The notes under the pieces were generated by a model. The model made no database searches. It was not told the DNA's origin and was given only the letters and a program-made list of their open reading frames with translations. From positions 434,001 to 498,000 of the forward strand of contig JADJPS010000001.1 of the NCBI GenBank assembly GCA_016713105.1: a stretch of DNA of 64,000 nucleotides, read 5' to 3'. Below are positions 27,724 to 36,147 of this stretch, in pieces. This stretch comes from Devosia sp. (lineage in GTDB: Bacteria; Pseudomonadota; Alphaproteobacteria; Rhizobiales; Devosiaceae). The translations under genes were made by a program, and so were the position numbers. Every line of letters starts with the position of its first letter. Within the stretch, counting starts at the first letter, position 1.

Positions 27724-27822
27724 TTCCCTCCCCGCCACGCGGGGGGCGGATCACTGATGTCGTGACGTCGGATCCTCCCCCGCTCGCGGGGGAGGGGACC
27801 ACCCGAAGGGTGGTGGAGGGGG
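27724..27822. repeat. REP-like extragenic palindrome cluster
   Basis: The 160-bp gap after gudD carries nested palindromes: CCTCCCCCGC (27774-27783) with its exact complement 27786-27795, then ACCACCC GAA GGGTGGT (27798-27814), plus an imperfect CCCTCCCCGCC/GGGGGGCGG fold at 27726-27749. The CCCGAAGGG motif followed by GAGGGGG recurs at 57001-57025, so this is a dispersed family. It lies between convergent genes and could act as a terminator. Confidence 0.6.
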
Positions 27823-27848
27823 CGCCGACGCTTGCCGCACGCCGATCC

Positions 27849-29002
27849 TCACTCGAACCAGGTCGTCCCCGGATACTGGTGCTGCTTGGCCACATCGTAG
27901 TTCAACTCGAGCCCGATGCCCGGCCGGTCGGTGATCTTGATATGGCCGTTCTGGATGATCTCGCCGCCATCGGTGATGGTCTTCCAGTAGTCGCGGTTGA
28001 ACCAGTGGAACTCCAGCACGAGGAAGTTCGGCACCGTGGCGCAGACCTGCGCCGAGGCCATCGTGCCGATCGGCGATGACACGTTGTGCGGCGCGAAGGG
28101 GATCGAATAGAGGTCCGCCATCTCGGCGATCTTGCGGCACTCCGAAAGCCCGCCGCACTTGGGGATGTCCGGCATGATGATGTCGACCGCCTGCTGCTCG
28201 AGCAGCTTGCGGAAGCCGTGCCTGAGATAGAGGTTTTCGCCTGCGCAGATCGGGGTCGAGGTCGAGCGGGTGATCTCGGCCATCACGTCGATGTTCTCGG
28301 GGGCACCGGCTCCTCGAGCCAGAGCAGCTTCAGGGGCTCGAGATCACGCGCCAGCCGGATGGCGCTGTGCTTGTCGAGGCGGGTGTGCAGGTCCGTTGCC
28401 ACGTCGACGGATGGCCCGGCGGCCTTCACCACCATATGGGCCAGTTGCACCATCCGGTCATGCTCCCACTTGTTGGGAGTCATGTTGAACTTGTCCTTCT
28501 CGTACCAGCCGGTTTCCGAGCCGGTGTGGCCGTAGGCCCGGATATCGAGATCGACCTTCAGCGCCGTGAAGCCGGCCTCCAGCACCTCGTCCACCACCGC
28601 CTGCACCTCGGCCATGTTCATCCCGGGCGAGACCTCGCAGTCGCAATAGACGCGGATATCGTCGCGGAACTTGCCGCCCATCAGTTCGTAGATAGGCACC
28701 TTCAGCGCCTTGCCCTTGAGGTCCCACAGCGCGATCTCGATGCCGGTGAGCGCCGTGATCAGCGCGCCGGCGAAGCCGCCTTCGAACACCAGGCTGCGGC
28801 GCGTCTCCTCGAAGATCGCATCGATCGCGAACGGATCGCGCCCGATCAGCCGCTCCTCGAGTTCCTTGATGATGGCGATCGCCTGGTAGCCGCCATGCAC
28901 GCATTCGCCGAGGCCGGTAACGCCTGCGTCGGTCTCGATGCGAACCCACAGATGCATGCAATGGCCGGTCGTCGCGGCCGTCTTCACCGAAGTGATCTTC
29001 AT
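27849..29002 (-). CDS. Mandelate racemase/muconate lactonizing-type sugar-acid dehydratase (frameshifted)
   Basis: An enolase-superfamily enzyme of about 384 residues. The base motif ALKVDLD (Lys149), metal ligand Asp204 with His206 (DLHTRLD), Glu230 (LLWLEEP), the third ligand in CAGENLY and the His of FAPHNVSSP are seen. This set resembles galactonate/mannonate-type acid-sugar dehydratases rather than racemases. The frame breaks at the five-G run 28299-28303; one more base gives EEPVPPENIDVM, the usual family junction. Product is probably a 2-keto-3-deoxy acid. A symbol is withheld because galactonate, mannonate and gluconate dehydratases cannot be separated by eye. Confidence 0.75.
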
Positions 29003-29293
29003 TTGTCCCTCAACAGCTTAGGCCGGCTCTCCTCCGGGCCGTCTGGCAGCTTAGCGGCGTGCCGGAGGGCCGTCGAGTGTGCTGAGCAACCTAACGCGCA
29101 GCTAACACGGTCTCAGATGACCTCGAGAGGATCGCGGGTCCTCGGGAAGGGCGCAGCCTGGCCGAGGCCCGAAGCTTGTTCCAAAAAGATGATAGCAAGG
29201 ATCATGTTTTCTCTGGCATCAAAAACATGAGTAATATAGTCAGTGTTTACGCGGACGCCGCACCCTGACTTGAAGCCAACTGGGACCCTACCG
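29003..29293. promoter_or_regulatory. Divergent control region before the FecCD-type operon
   Basis: This 291-base region separates the leftward dehydratase from the rightward six-gene operon. Bases 29170-29250 are markedly AT-rich against the genome background. They contain CATGTTTT (29203-29210) and its exact complement AAAACATG (29222-29229) with an 11-base spacer, and a smaller TGAT/ATCA pair (29190-29204) overlapping it. This is a good candidate for a metal- or oxyanion-responsive operator. No Fur consensus is clear. Confidence 0.5.
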
Positions 29294-30367
29294 ATGAGTT
29301 CGAAGACCCTGGCCGGCCTGCTGGCCGCAGCCCTGATCGTCGCGCCGGCCATTGCCGACGACATCGTGATCACCGACCACGAGAATCGCACCGTGACGCT
29401 GCCCGAGGCGGCGCAGCGCGTCGTCACCATTCCCATGCCGATGGCCTCGGGCGTCATCTCGCTCGATGGCTCCTCCGACAAGCTGGTGGGCCTCAACCCG
29501 CTGTCGCTCACCGCGATCCGCGAAGGCATCCTGGGCCGCATCTTCCCCGATGCCGCCAGCATCTCCGATGCCGTCACGGGTACCGACTTCATGCCCAATG
29601 TCGAGGCGCTGGCGGCCGTCGACCCGGATCTCGTCATCCAGTGGGGCGGCCGCGGGCCCGAGATCGTCGATCCGATCACTAATGCGGGCCTCACGACGCT
29701 GCTGATCAAGTACGGCACCGAGGAACTGACCCGGCAGTACATGACCATGGTCGCGACCGCCATCGGCCGGCCGGAGCGCATCCCCGAGCTGGTCGCCTGG
29801 CGTGACGACGTGCAGCAGGCCATCGCGGGGAAGGTCGCGACCCTCCCCGCCGATGCCCGCCCGAGCGTGCTCTACCTCGGCCGTTCCCTCTCCGACATCA
29901 CCGCCTCGGGCGCCAAGGGCAACTACAACGCCTGGTACATCGATCTCGTCGGTGGCCGCAGCGCCTCCGCGGAGCTCGAGGGTTCGGTCTCGATCAACCG
30001 CGAGCAGATCGCGCAGTGGGATCCCGACGTCATCCTGCTCAACAGCTTCGAGCCCAATCTCGACGTGAACTGGGTCTACACCGATCCCATCCTGTCGCTC
30101 ACCAGGGCCGCCCAGGCCAGGCGCGTCTACAAGATGCCGCTCGGCGGCTATCGCTGGGACCCGCCGAACCAGGAATCGCCGCTGACCTGGATGTGGCTGG
30201 CCGAACTGCTGCACCCGGAGGTGTTCGACTACGACCTCAGGGCCGAAATGAAGTCCGCATACAAGAAGCTCTACAACTACGAACTCAGCGACGCCGACAT
30301 CGACGGCATCATCTGGACGGCGCAGCAGGGCGATGCCGCGGGCTACGACCAGTTCGAGGCGCGCTGA
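29294..30367 (+). CDS. FecCD-type ABC importer, periplasmic binding protein
   Basis: A 357-residue binding protein of the BtuF/FhuD/MolA class (two lobes joined by one long helix). Residues 1-19 are a signal peptide (KTLAGLLAAALIVAPAIA). Class features are ITDHENRTVTLPEAAQRVV at the start, VEALAAVDPDLVIQWG, and the late QIAQWDPDVILLN. The class binds siderophores, haem, cobalamin, or, in MolA, molybdate/tungstate. ATG 29294 places the signal peptide correctly; an upstream alternative at 29243 would precede it by 17 polar residues. It is the first gene of a six-gene operon, with the permease two bases after its stop. Confidence 0.85.
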   Translation: MSSKTLAGLLAAALIVAPAIADDIVITDHENRTVTLPEAAQRVVTIPMPMASGVISLDGSSDKLVGLNPLSLTAIREGILGRIFPDAASISDAVTGTDFMPNVEALAAVDPDLVIQWGGRGPEIVDPITNAGLTTLLIKYGTEELTRQYMTMVATAIGRPERIPELVAWRDDVQQAIAGKVATLPADARPSVLYLGRSLSDITASGAKGNYNAWYIDLVGGRSASAELEGSVSINREQIAQWDPDVILLNSFEPNLDVNWVYTDPILSLTRAAQARRVYKMPLGGYRWDPPNQESPLTWMWLAELLHPEVFDYDLRAEMKSAYKKLYNYELSDADIDGIIWTAQQGDAAGYDQFEAR

Positions 30368-30369
30368 CC

Positions 30370-31425
30370 GTGATCGACGCAGTCGGGGACGTGACGGAAG
30401 CGGTGGTGACTCCACGGGGCTGGGCCGGTACGGCCATGGCGCTCACGCTGCTCCTCGTCGGCTGCGTCCTCGTCAGCCTGTGCGTCGGCCGCTTTGCGGT
30501 CTCGCCGCAGCGCGCCATCGAGGTGCTCTGGCAGGCGCTGACGGCACCGGGCCGGGCCATCGAGGCGATGGACGAGCGGATCGTCCTGCTCGTCCGCACC
30601 CCGCGCGTGGTGCTGGCTGCCCTGGCCGGCGCGGCGCTTGCCATCACCGGCGCGGCGCTGCAGGGGGTGTTCCGCAACCCGCTCGTCTCGCCCGAAGTGC
30701 TGGGCATCTCGCAGGGCGCCGCGTTCGGCGGCGCCCTTTCCATCTTCGTCGGCATCTGGGGGCTGCCGCTGCTCGGCATGGTCTTTGCGGCAGGGCTCTC
30801 CGCGCTGGTCTTCGTCGGGCTGATCGCCCGCGTCGACGGCCGCACCGAGATCATCACCGTGATCCTGTCCGGCATGGTCGTCGGCTCGTTGTTCTCGGCG
30901 CTCCTGTCGCTGATCCAGTTCGTCGCCGATCCCAATTCCTCGCTTCCTGCCATTGTCTACTGGCTGATGGGCTCGTTCTCGACCGCAACCTGGGAGCGGG
31001 TGCTGATCGCCGCTCCCGTGCTGCTCGCCGGGCTTGGCCTGCTCTGGGGCATGCGCTTCCGTCTCAACATCCTGTCGCTCGACGACAGCGAGGCGCGCAG
31101 CCTCGGGGCGCGGCCGGATCTCGAGCGCTGGGTCGTCTTCGCGCTTGTCGCACTGGTCGTGGGCAGCCAGGTGGCCGTGTCGGGCATTGTCGGCTGGGTC
31201 GGCCTCGTCATCCCGCACGCGACGCGCCTGCTGGTCGGGCACGATCATCGCCGACTGCTGCCCGCTTCGGCGCTGCTGGGCGCCGGCTTCATGGTGATCA
31301 TCGACACGCTGGCACGCACGGTGACCGCTGCCGAGATCCCGCTCGGCGTCCTCACCGCCATCGTCGGTGCGCCGGTCTTTGCCCTCCTGCTGCGGCGGCA
31401 CTTCGGGGAGCGATCGAGCTCATGA
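30370..31425 (+). CDS. FecCD-family ABC importer permease
   Basis: A 351-residue permease of the BtuC/FecCD family with about ten helices. Diagnostic stretches are RTPRVVLAALAGAALAITGA, QGVFRNPLVSPEVLGISQGA and, near the end, VGWVGLVIPHATRLLVG-DHR. The start is GTG 30370, two bases after the binding-protein stop. It forms a homodimeric channel with the ATPase encoded next (4-base overlap). Family assignment is secure; substrate is not shown by the sequence. Confidence 0.92.
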   Translation: MIDAVGDVTEAVVTPRGWAGTAMALTLLLVGCVLVSLCVGRFAVSPQRAIEVLWQALTAPGRAIEAMDERIVLLVRTPRVVLAALAGAALAITGAALQGVFRNPLVSPEVLGISQGAAFGGALSIFVGIWGLPLLGMVFAAGLSALVFVGLIARVDGRTEIITVILSGMVVGSLFSALLSLIQFVADPNSSLPAIVYWLMGSFSTATWERVLIAAPVLLAGLGLLWGMRFRLNILSLDDSEARSLGARPDLERWVVFALVALVVGSQVAVSGIVGWVGLVIPHATRLLVGHDHRRLLPASALLGAGFMVIIDTLARTVTAAEIPLGVLTAIVGAPVFALLLRRHFGERSSS

Positions 31426-32180
31426 TCGGCTTGCACGATGCCACCGTACGCTTCGGGCCGCGCGCCGTGCTCGACCGGTTGAGCTTTTCGGTCGCGCGCG
31501 GCCGCAGCCTCGCCCTGCTCGGGCCGAACGGCCGGGGCAAGACCACGGCGCTTCGCGCCCTCCTCGGCTTCCAGCGGCTCGACAGCGGCTCCCGCCGGGC
31601 GCCGCCGATCGTCGGCTATGTGCCGCAATATGCCTCGAGCAACCAGAGCTACCTGGTCCGCGACGTCGTCGTCATGGGACGGGCCGCCGGACTGGGCATT
31701 TTCGGTCAGCCACGACCCGCCGACTACACGGCCGCCGCCGAGGCGCTGGCGCGGGTGGGCGCTGCGCGCTTTGCGAGTCATCGCTTCGACCGTCTCTCGG
31801 GCGGTGAGCGGCAACTGGTCCTGATGGCACGGGCGCTGGCCACCGGGGCCGACGTCCTGGTTCTCGACGAGCCTGGTTCGGCGCTTGATCTGCACAATCA
31901 GTCGAGGTTGCTGCATCTGTTGGCCGATCTGCGCGCACCGCGCGACCGCACCATCGTCTTTACCACGCACGATCCGAACCACGCGCTTGCCGCAGCGGAC
32001 GATGCCCTGCTGCTCATGCCCCAGGGGCCGCCGCTGTTCGGACCAGTGGCGGATACCATCGTTCCCGGGGCGCTCGAGCAGCTCTACGGCGTGCCGATGC
32101 GTCTTGTCGAACTCCCCGGCCCGGACGGTGCGCCGCACCGGGCCGTCCTCCCAGCCTTTGCAGGACAGCGCGCCGCATGA
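31422..32180 (+). CDS. FecE/BtuD-type ABC importer ATPase
   Basis: A 252-residue ATPase. Walker A is GPNGRGKT (residues 34-41), Q-loop YVPQYASSN, signature LSGGERQ (125-131), Walker B VLVLDEP (145-151), H-loop TTHDPNHAL. Arg in place of the usual Ala/Ser in the P-loop and GSALD for TSALD in the D-loop are mild oddities. It overlaps the permease stop and the next gene start, each by 4 bases, so its translation is coupled to that of the unknown genes downstream. Confidence 0.9.
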   Translation: MIGLHDATVRFGPRAVLDRLSFSVARGRSLALLGPNGRGKTTALRALLGFQRLDSGSRRAPPIVGYVPQYASSNQSYLVRDVVVMGRAAGLGIFGQPRPADYTAAAEALARVGAARFASHRFDRLSGGERQLVLMARALATGADVLVLDEPGSALDLHNQSRLLHLLADLRAPRDRTIVFTTHDPNHALAAADDALLLMPQGPPLFGPVADTIVPGALEQLYGVPMRLVELPGPDGAPHRAVLPAFAGQRAA

Positions 32181-32782
32181 CCATACTCTTCATCCATTCC
32201 CACTACGGGCCATTGCCCGCACCATACGAGGCGGCCGTCGCCGACGGGCGCCTCCTCGGCGTCCGCGAGGTCGAACTGACCTCCGATCATTTCGAGGCGG
32301 CAACGGGACTGATCACCACCACCCACCTCGACCAGGTCGGCTTTCTTGCCTGCCGCCCAGCGCTGACGCGGCTGCTCGATCGCGGTGGCCGCTGGTTCTT
32401 CAACGGCCACCTGCTGCGCATCTTCGTCGAAGGGCTCGGCATCTACGAACCGATCCGCGGGGCACGGCGGCCGGACTATGTGCTCACCCGGCTCAACCCG
32501 CACGCGATCTTCGATGGCATCGAGCAGCGCAGCCTCGAGGAGAACCGGGGCGTCGCCGGCTTCTACGGCCGCGGCCACAATCCGCTGCCCGGCGGCGGTC
32601 TCGCGGTCAATGGCATCGGGCCGGACCTGCTGCCGATCGACTGGGAGTGGCGGCGGCCGGCCGGCGGCCGGATCTTCAGCCATGCCGGCAACGACCTGGG
32701 CGGCATGGGCGGGGAAGGCGGTCCCGGGGCGCTGCTCGCCGAGCGTGTCGTCAGCTGGTGCGAAGGAAGGATCGGATCATGA
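32177..32782 (+). CDS. Unknown protein, possible class I amidotransferase/ThuA-like fold (A)
   Basis: A 201-residue soluble protein without signal peptide or membrane segment. It starts with a beta-strand (MTILFIHSHYGPLP), has GGRWFFNGHLLRIF and VLTRLNPHAIFDGI in the middle, and ends with IFSHAGNDLGG. Alternating strands and a His near the end recall ThuA-like/class I amidotransferase folds, but no catalytic Cys-His-Glu triad is evident. I do not recognise a family. It overlaps its neighbours by 4 bases on both sides and is always read with a FecCD importer here, so a role in handling the imported ligand is plausible. Confidence 0.6.
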   Translation: MTILFIHSHYGPLPAPYEAAVADGRLLGVREVELTSDHFEAATGLITTTHLDQVGFLACRPALTRLLDRGGRWFFNGHLLRIFVEGLGIYEPIRGARRPDYVLTRLNPHAIFDGIEQRSLEENRGVAGFYGRGHNPLPGGGLAVNGIGPDLLPIDWEWRRPAGGRIFSHAGNDLGGMGGEGGPGALLAERVVSWCEGRIGS

Positions 32783-33390
32783 GCATCCTCGCCGTACACC
32801 CTGGGGCCTACTACCACATCGAGAGCCTCGAAGGGGCGCGCTATGCCGGCTGTTTCGACCGGCTGGTCCGGCCCGAGGACCTCGCCGCCGAGCGGCTCGA
32901 GGAGCACAAGGTTGTGCTCATTCCGTGCCGCACCCCGGCCGACCGCATGCTGGCGCACCGGGCGCGGCTCGCCGACTATCTCGGCAATGGCGGCACCATC
33001 GTCGCGACCGGCGAGAGCGAAAGCCAGCTGTTCCTTCCCGGCATCACGTTCACGCCGCAGCCGACCAATTTCTGGTGGTGGCTGACTCCGGGTGCCGATC
33101 TGGGGGTCCGCATCGCCGCCCCCGGGCATGCCCTGTTCCGTCGACTGGCGCAGCGCGACGTCACCTGGCACCTGCACGGCTGGTTCGATCCCCCGCCGGG
33201 AGTCGAGGTTCTCGCCGTCAACGGCGAAGGACGGCCGATCCTCTATGTCGACGAGGTCACCACCCGAGGCCGGATGATCATCACCAGTCTCGACCCGTTC
33301 TACCACCACGGCAGCCACTTCATGCCCGCCACGACGCGCTTCCTCGACGGGTTCCTGCCCTGGATGCGCGAGGAGTTCGACCCCAGATGA
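32779..33390 (+). CDS. Unknown protein, possible class I amidotransferase/ThuA-like fold (B)
   Basis: A 203-residue soluble protein. Features: ILAVHPGAYYHIESL at the start, VVLIPCRTPADRML with a Cys after a strand (the nucleophile-elbow position of amidotransferase-like folds), YLGNGGTIVATGESES, aromatic NFWWWLTPGADLG, and a His-rich LDPFYHHGSHFMPAT near the end. The layout (strand-Cys, GG turn, late His cluster) resembles ThuA/GATase1-like domains and it may pair with the preceding protein. Not recognised as a named family; function unknown. Overlaps both neighbours by 4 bases. Confidence 0.6.
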   Translation: MSILAVHPGAYYHIESLEGARYAGCFDRLVRPEDLAAERLEEHKVVLIPCRTPADRMLAHRARLADYLGNGGTIVATGESESQLFLPGITFTPQPTNFWWWLTPGADLGVRIAAPGHALFRRLAQRDVTWHLHGWFDPPPGVEVLAVNGEGRPILYVDEVTTRGRMIITSLDPFYHHGSHFMPATTRFLDGFLPWMREEFDPR

Positions 33391-33887
33391 CCGACCTGAC
33401 CGTCCTGGAAAATGGCCGCAAGCTGAACTACAGTTATGCCGATCTCATGCACTACCACGGCTTCGGCTTCCCCGGCGGGGTAGCCCACGCCTTCAAGGTG
33501 ATGGAGCGTGCCTTGCCGCTGCTCGATGCGGGCCATCCGCCCGAGCGTCGGGAGATCGAGATTCGCACCGCCTTCCGCGGTCCGGGTGCGCGCGATGCGT
33601 TCGAGATGGTGACGCGCGGCCTGACCGAGGGCCGCTACATCGTCGATGCGGCGCTGGAGCGGCCGGAGCGCGGCGAGACGCTGATGCGCTACGTGTTCGT
33701 CCTCACCTACCGCGGCACCGCCGTTCGCCTGCAGATCCGGGAAGGCATCGTGCGGGACGAGTTCATCAGCCTCGGCCGCAAGCCCGACCGCACGCCTGCC
33801 GAGGAGGCGCGGCTCGAGCTGCTGAAGCGCGACATGGCCGACCGTCTGCTCGCGCTGCCGGCGGAGGCGGCCTACGAGGTGATCTGA
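33387..33887 (+). CDS. FmdE-like protein lacking the family cysteines
   Basis: A 166-residue protein. Residues 17-37 (YADLMHYHGFGFPGG...) parallel the N-terminal HGHxCPG block of FmdE (formylmethanofuran dehydrogenase subunit E family), and GPGARDAFEMVTRG (65-78) parallels the second CxxDAxQ-TG block. The Cys of both blocks are replaced (Phe28 and Gly), while a His pair (22, 24) remains. In FmdE the motifs sit near a metal or flavin site. It is the last gene of the FecCD operon, overlaps the preceding stop by 4 bases and converges head-on with motB after 2 bases. Similarity is by eye and needs profile comparison; a metal- or pterin-linked role is inferred. Confidence 0.5.
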   Translation: MTDLTVLENGRKLNYSYADLMHYHGFGFPGGVAHAFKVMERALPLLDAGHPPERREIEIRTAFRGPGARDAFEMVTRGLTEGRYIVDAALERPERGETLMRYVFVLTYRGTAVRLQIREGIVRDEFISLGRKPDRTPAEEARLELLKRDMADRLLALPAEAAYEVI

Positions 33888-33889
33888 CC

Positions 33890-34801
33890 TCAGGGGCCCA
33901 GGTTGGCAGGAACCGGCGGCGCCGCGTAGTTCACCACGATCTCCACCCGGCCGTTTCCGGCGAGATAGGGGTCGTTGGGAAACATCGGCGCAGCGGTGGC
34001 ATGCCCGGCAACGGAGCGGACCCGGTCCTCGGCGAGCCCGAATTCGCCGAGGATCGCCCGCACCACGTTGGCCCGATCCGTCGACAGGTCCCAGGCGCCG
34101 TAGCGCGGATTGGGATAGGTGGCGCCGGCCGCCGTGTGACCGGAGATGTCGATCTGGTTGGAGAGTTTCTGCAGGATGGGGGCCAGTGTGGCGATGGCCG
34201 CGCGCGTCTGCTCGAACGGGTATTTCGAGCCTTCCGGGAACATCGGCCGGCCTTCCTGGTCCAGGATCTTGATGTTGAGACCATCCTTCGTTTCTTCGAC
34301 GATGAGGTTGTCCGACATCTCGGTGATGTCGGGCATGGCCTGCCAGGCCTGGCGGATGCTCGCGGCCGCGGCATGGAACTCCTGGTTGAGGCGGGAATTG
34401 ATCTCCACCGGCGATGCCTTGACCGAATCCTCCTCATTGCCGCCCGTCTCGTTCGAGCCGCCCTTCGCATCCGACTGCGGTCCGGCCGACGAGGTCTCCG
34501 GGGCACTCATGGCATCCATGGTCTCCTGCGAGGTGACCTTGGCCCCCAGTTCCTCGAAGGCCTGCCCGCCCATCACGCCGACCGCGCCGCTGGTGCTCTC
34601 GCTGGTATTGGGCGGGGCGAAGTAGTCGGCGAGGCCCTTCTTCTGTTCGGGCGTCGTCATGCTGATCAGCCACAGCAGCAGGAAGAAGGCCATCATCGCG
34701 GTCACGAAGTCGGCATAGGCGATCTTCCAGGCGCCGCCATGGTGGCCATGGGCGGCCTTCTTGACCTTCTTGATGATGAACGGCTGGTCGTTGGCTGCCA
34801 T
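33890..34801 (-). CDS. motB: Flagellar motor stator protein MotB
   Basis: A 303-residue stator subunit. The single membrane helix includes the proton-binding Asp (WKIAYADFVTAMMAFFLLLW, Asp at residue 31), preceded by the KKVKKAAHGHHGG basic stretch. A Pro/Ser-rich plug and linker lead to the OmpA-like peptidoglycan-binding domain (IDISGHTAA, LSTDRANVVRAIL, NGRVEIVVN). It lies 17 bases downstream of motA. Length is shorter than rhizobial MotB, as in many alphaproteobacteria. Shows that the organism is flagellated, or carries at least the stator. Confidence 0.93.
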   Translation of the reverse strand: MAANDQPFIIKKVKKAAHGHHGGAWKIAYADFVTAMMAFFLLLWLISMTTPEQKKGLADYFAPPNTSESTSGAVGVMGGQAFEELGAKVTSQETMDAMSAPETSSAGPQSDAKGGSNETGGNEEDSVKASPVEINSRLNQEFHAAAASIRQAWQAMPDITEMSDNLIVEETKDGLNIKILDQEGRPMFPEGSKYPFEQTRAAIATLAPILQKLSNQIDISGHTAAGATYPNPRYGAWDLSTDRANVVRAILGEFGLAEDRVRSVAGHATAAPMFPNDPYLAGNGRVEIVVNYAAPPVPANLGP

Positions 34802-34818
34802 TTCCGGTCTCGCTGTCG

Positions 34819-35682
34819 TCAGGTCGGGTTAGGCAGGTTGGCGGTCGCCTCGTCGATCTCGGCGAAGGTCGGGCGCACTTCCGACATCAGCGCCTTGCGG
34901 GCGAACTCGATGGCGATGGCGGGAGGATAGCCCGAGATATGGGCCAGCAGGCCGACCTTCATGGACAGAAAGTACTTCGACTCCGCCTCGAACGTGCTGC
35001 GCAGCGACTGCGCCATCGGGCCGAAGAAGCCATAGGCGACGAAGACGCCGAGGAAGGTGCCGACCAGGGCGCCGCCGATCAGGTGGCCCAGGACTTCGGG
35101 CGGTTCGCTGATCGCGCCCATGGTCTTGATGACGCCGAGCACGGCGGCGACGATGCCCAGCGCCGGGGTGCCGTCCGCCAGTGCCTGGATAGCGCTGACC
35201 AGTCGCTCGTTCTCCTGGTGGTGGGTCTCGAGTTCTTCATCCATGAGCGCTTCCATCTCATGGGCGACATTGGTGCCAAGCGTGACCATGCGCAGGTAGT
35301 CGCACATGAATTCCACCGCGTGATGGTTCTTGGCAAAGCTCGGGAAGTTGTTGAAGATCGTCGACTCGTGCGGGTTCTCGACATGCGGCTCGAGCGCCAG
35401 CACGCCCTTGGACTGGACCAGCTTGAACAAGGTGAACTGCAGCCCCAGCAGTTCGACATAGGCGGCCTTGTTGTAGCGCGGCCCCCGCAGCAGGATGCCG
35501 AATACGCCGAGCGACTGCTTGAGCACCGGACCGCTGTTGGCGATGACGAACGCACCGATGGCGGCCCCCAGGATGATCACCGCCTCGAAGGGCTGCCACA
35601 GCACTTCTATGTGCCCGCCCATTGCCATGTAGCCGCCGAGGACGCACGCAAAGACGGTAATGATGCCGATGATAAGGCGCAT
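34819..35682 (-). CDS. motA: Flagellar motor stator protein MotA
   Basis: A 287-residue protein with four membrane helices. The first (LIIGIITVFACVLGGYMAMG) and the last pair (LGIVAAVLGVIKTMGAISEPP and LIGGALVGTFLGVFVAYGFF) are typical, and the conserved Pro in the latter loop (SEPPEVLG) is present. MotA surrounds MotB and interacts with FliG in the rotor. ATG 35682 is the first in-frame start after a low-complexity gap. It forms a two-gene operon with motB. Confidence 0.93.
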   Translation of the reverse strand: MRLIIGIITVFACVLGGYMAMGGHIEVLWQPFEAVIILGAAIGAFVIANSGPVLKQSLGVFGILLRGPRYNKAAYVELLGLQFTLFKLVQSKGVLALEPHVENPHESTIFNNFPSFAKNHHAVEFMCDYLRMVTLGTNVAHEMEALMDEELETHHQENERLVSAIQALADGTPALGIVAAVLGVIKTMGAISEPPEVLGHLIGGALVGTFLGVFVAYGFFGPMAQSLRSTFEAESKYFLSMKVGLLAHISGYPPAIAIEFARKALMSEVRPTFAEIDEATANLPNPT

Positions 35683-36147
35683 GAGGGCTTGGGCCTGGAT
35701 TGTTCTGACGCTTGGGGCCCTATTCGATCATGGCTATCGATTACGAATGGTGAACGCGCGGCACCGCATCGGCAGACTTCGCGTCGAAAAGCCCGTCACC
35801 AGGCGCGACATCGGCGCACACCCCGTCTCGGACCGCTTCACAGTTGAGTGAACAGCCACACGGCGGGGCAGCGTGGCTCCCGCCCTGTGCAGTACCGGGC
35901 GCCCCGTCCGCCGAACCCCTTGCGCATCGCAGTATTTCGTCCGATCGAGCGCATGCATGATCCAATCATCTCCACTAAGTACTTCTTCTCATGCAGAGGA
36001 ACGGCAAATAGTAGATGTGGAAATGAGAGGATTGCAGATGACGACTGAAGTGTAATAAATGTTTGGACTTTGACGCACGCGGCAATAGCCGACCGCCGAT
36101 TTGACGGGGCCGCGCCGGGCGCGTTGGCAATCGGGAGCCTGCATCGA
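35683..36147. other. Intergenic region, motA / HisKA_2 kinase
   Basis: A 465-base gap. The half near motA is GC-rich and should hold the motA promoter. Bases 35940-36066 are AT-rich and probably hold the kinase promoter. A ten-codon frame (ATG 36023 to TAA 36055) has no visible ribosome site and is not called. A TTG start at 36070 could extend the kinase by 26 residues. No RNA gene was recognised. Confidence 0.4.

Noticed and set aside
30333..32180. A single long frame covering the FecCD permease and ATPase
   Set aside because: The first two thirds are in the wrong frame for the FecCD permease; only the last part is the ATPase, which has its own ATG at 31422.
36023..36055. Ten-codon leader peptide before the HisKA_2 kinase
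   Set aside because: No ribosome site and no regulatory codon run or hairpin after it.
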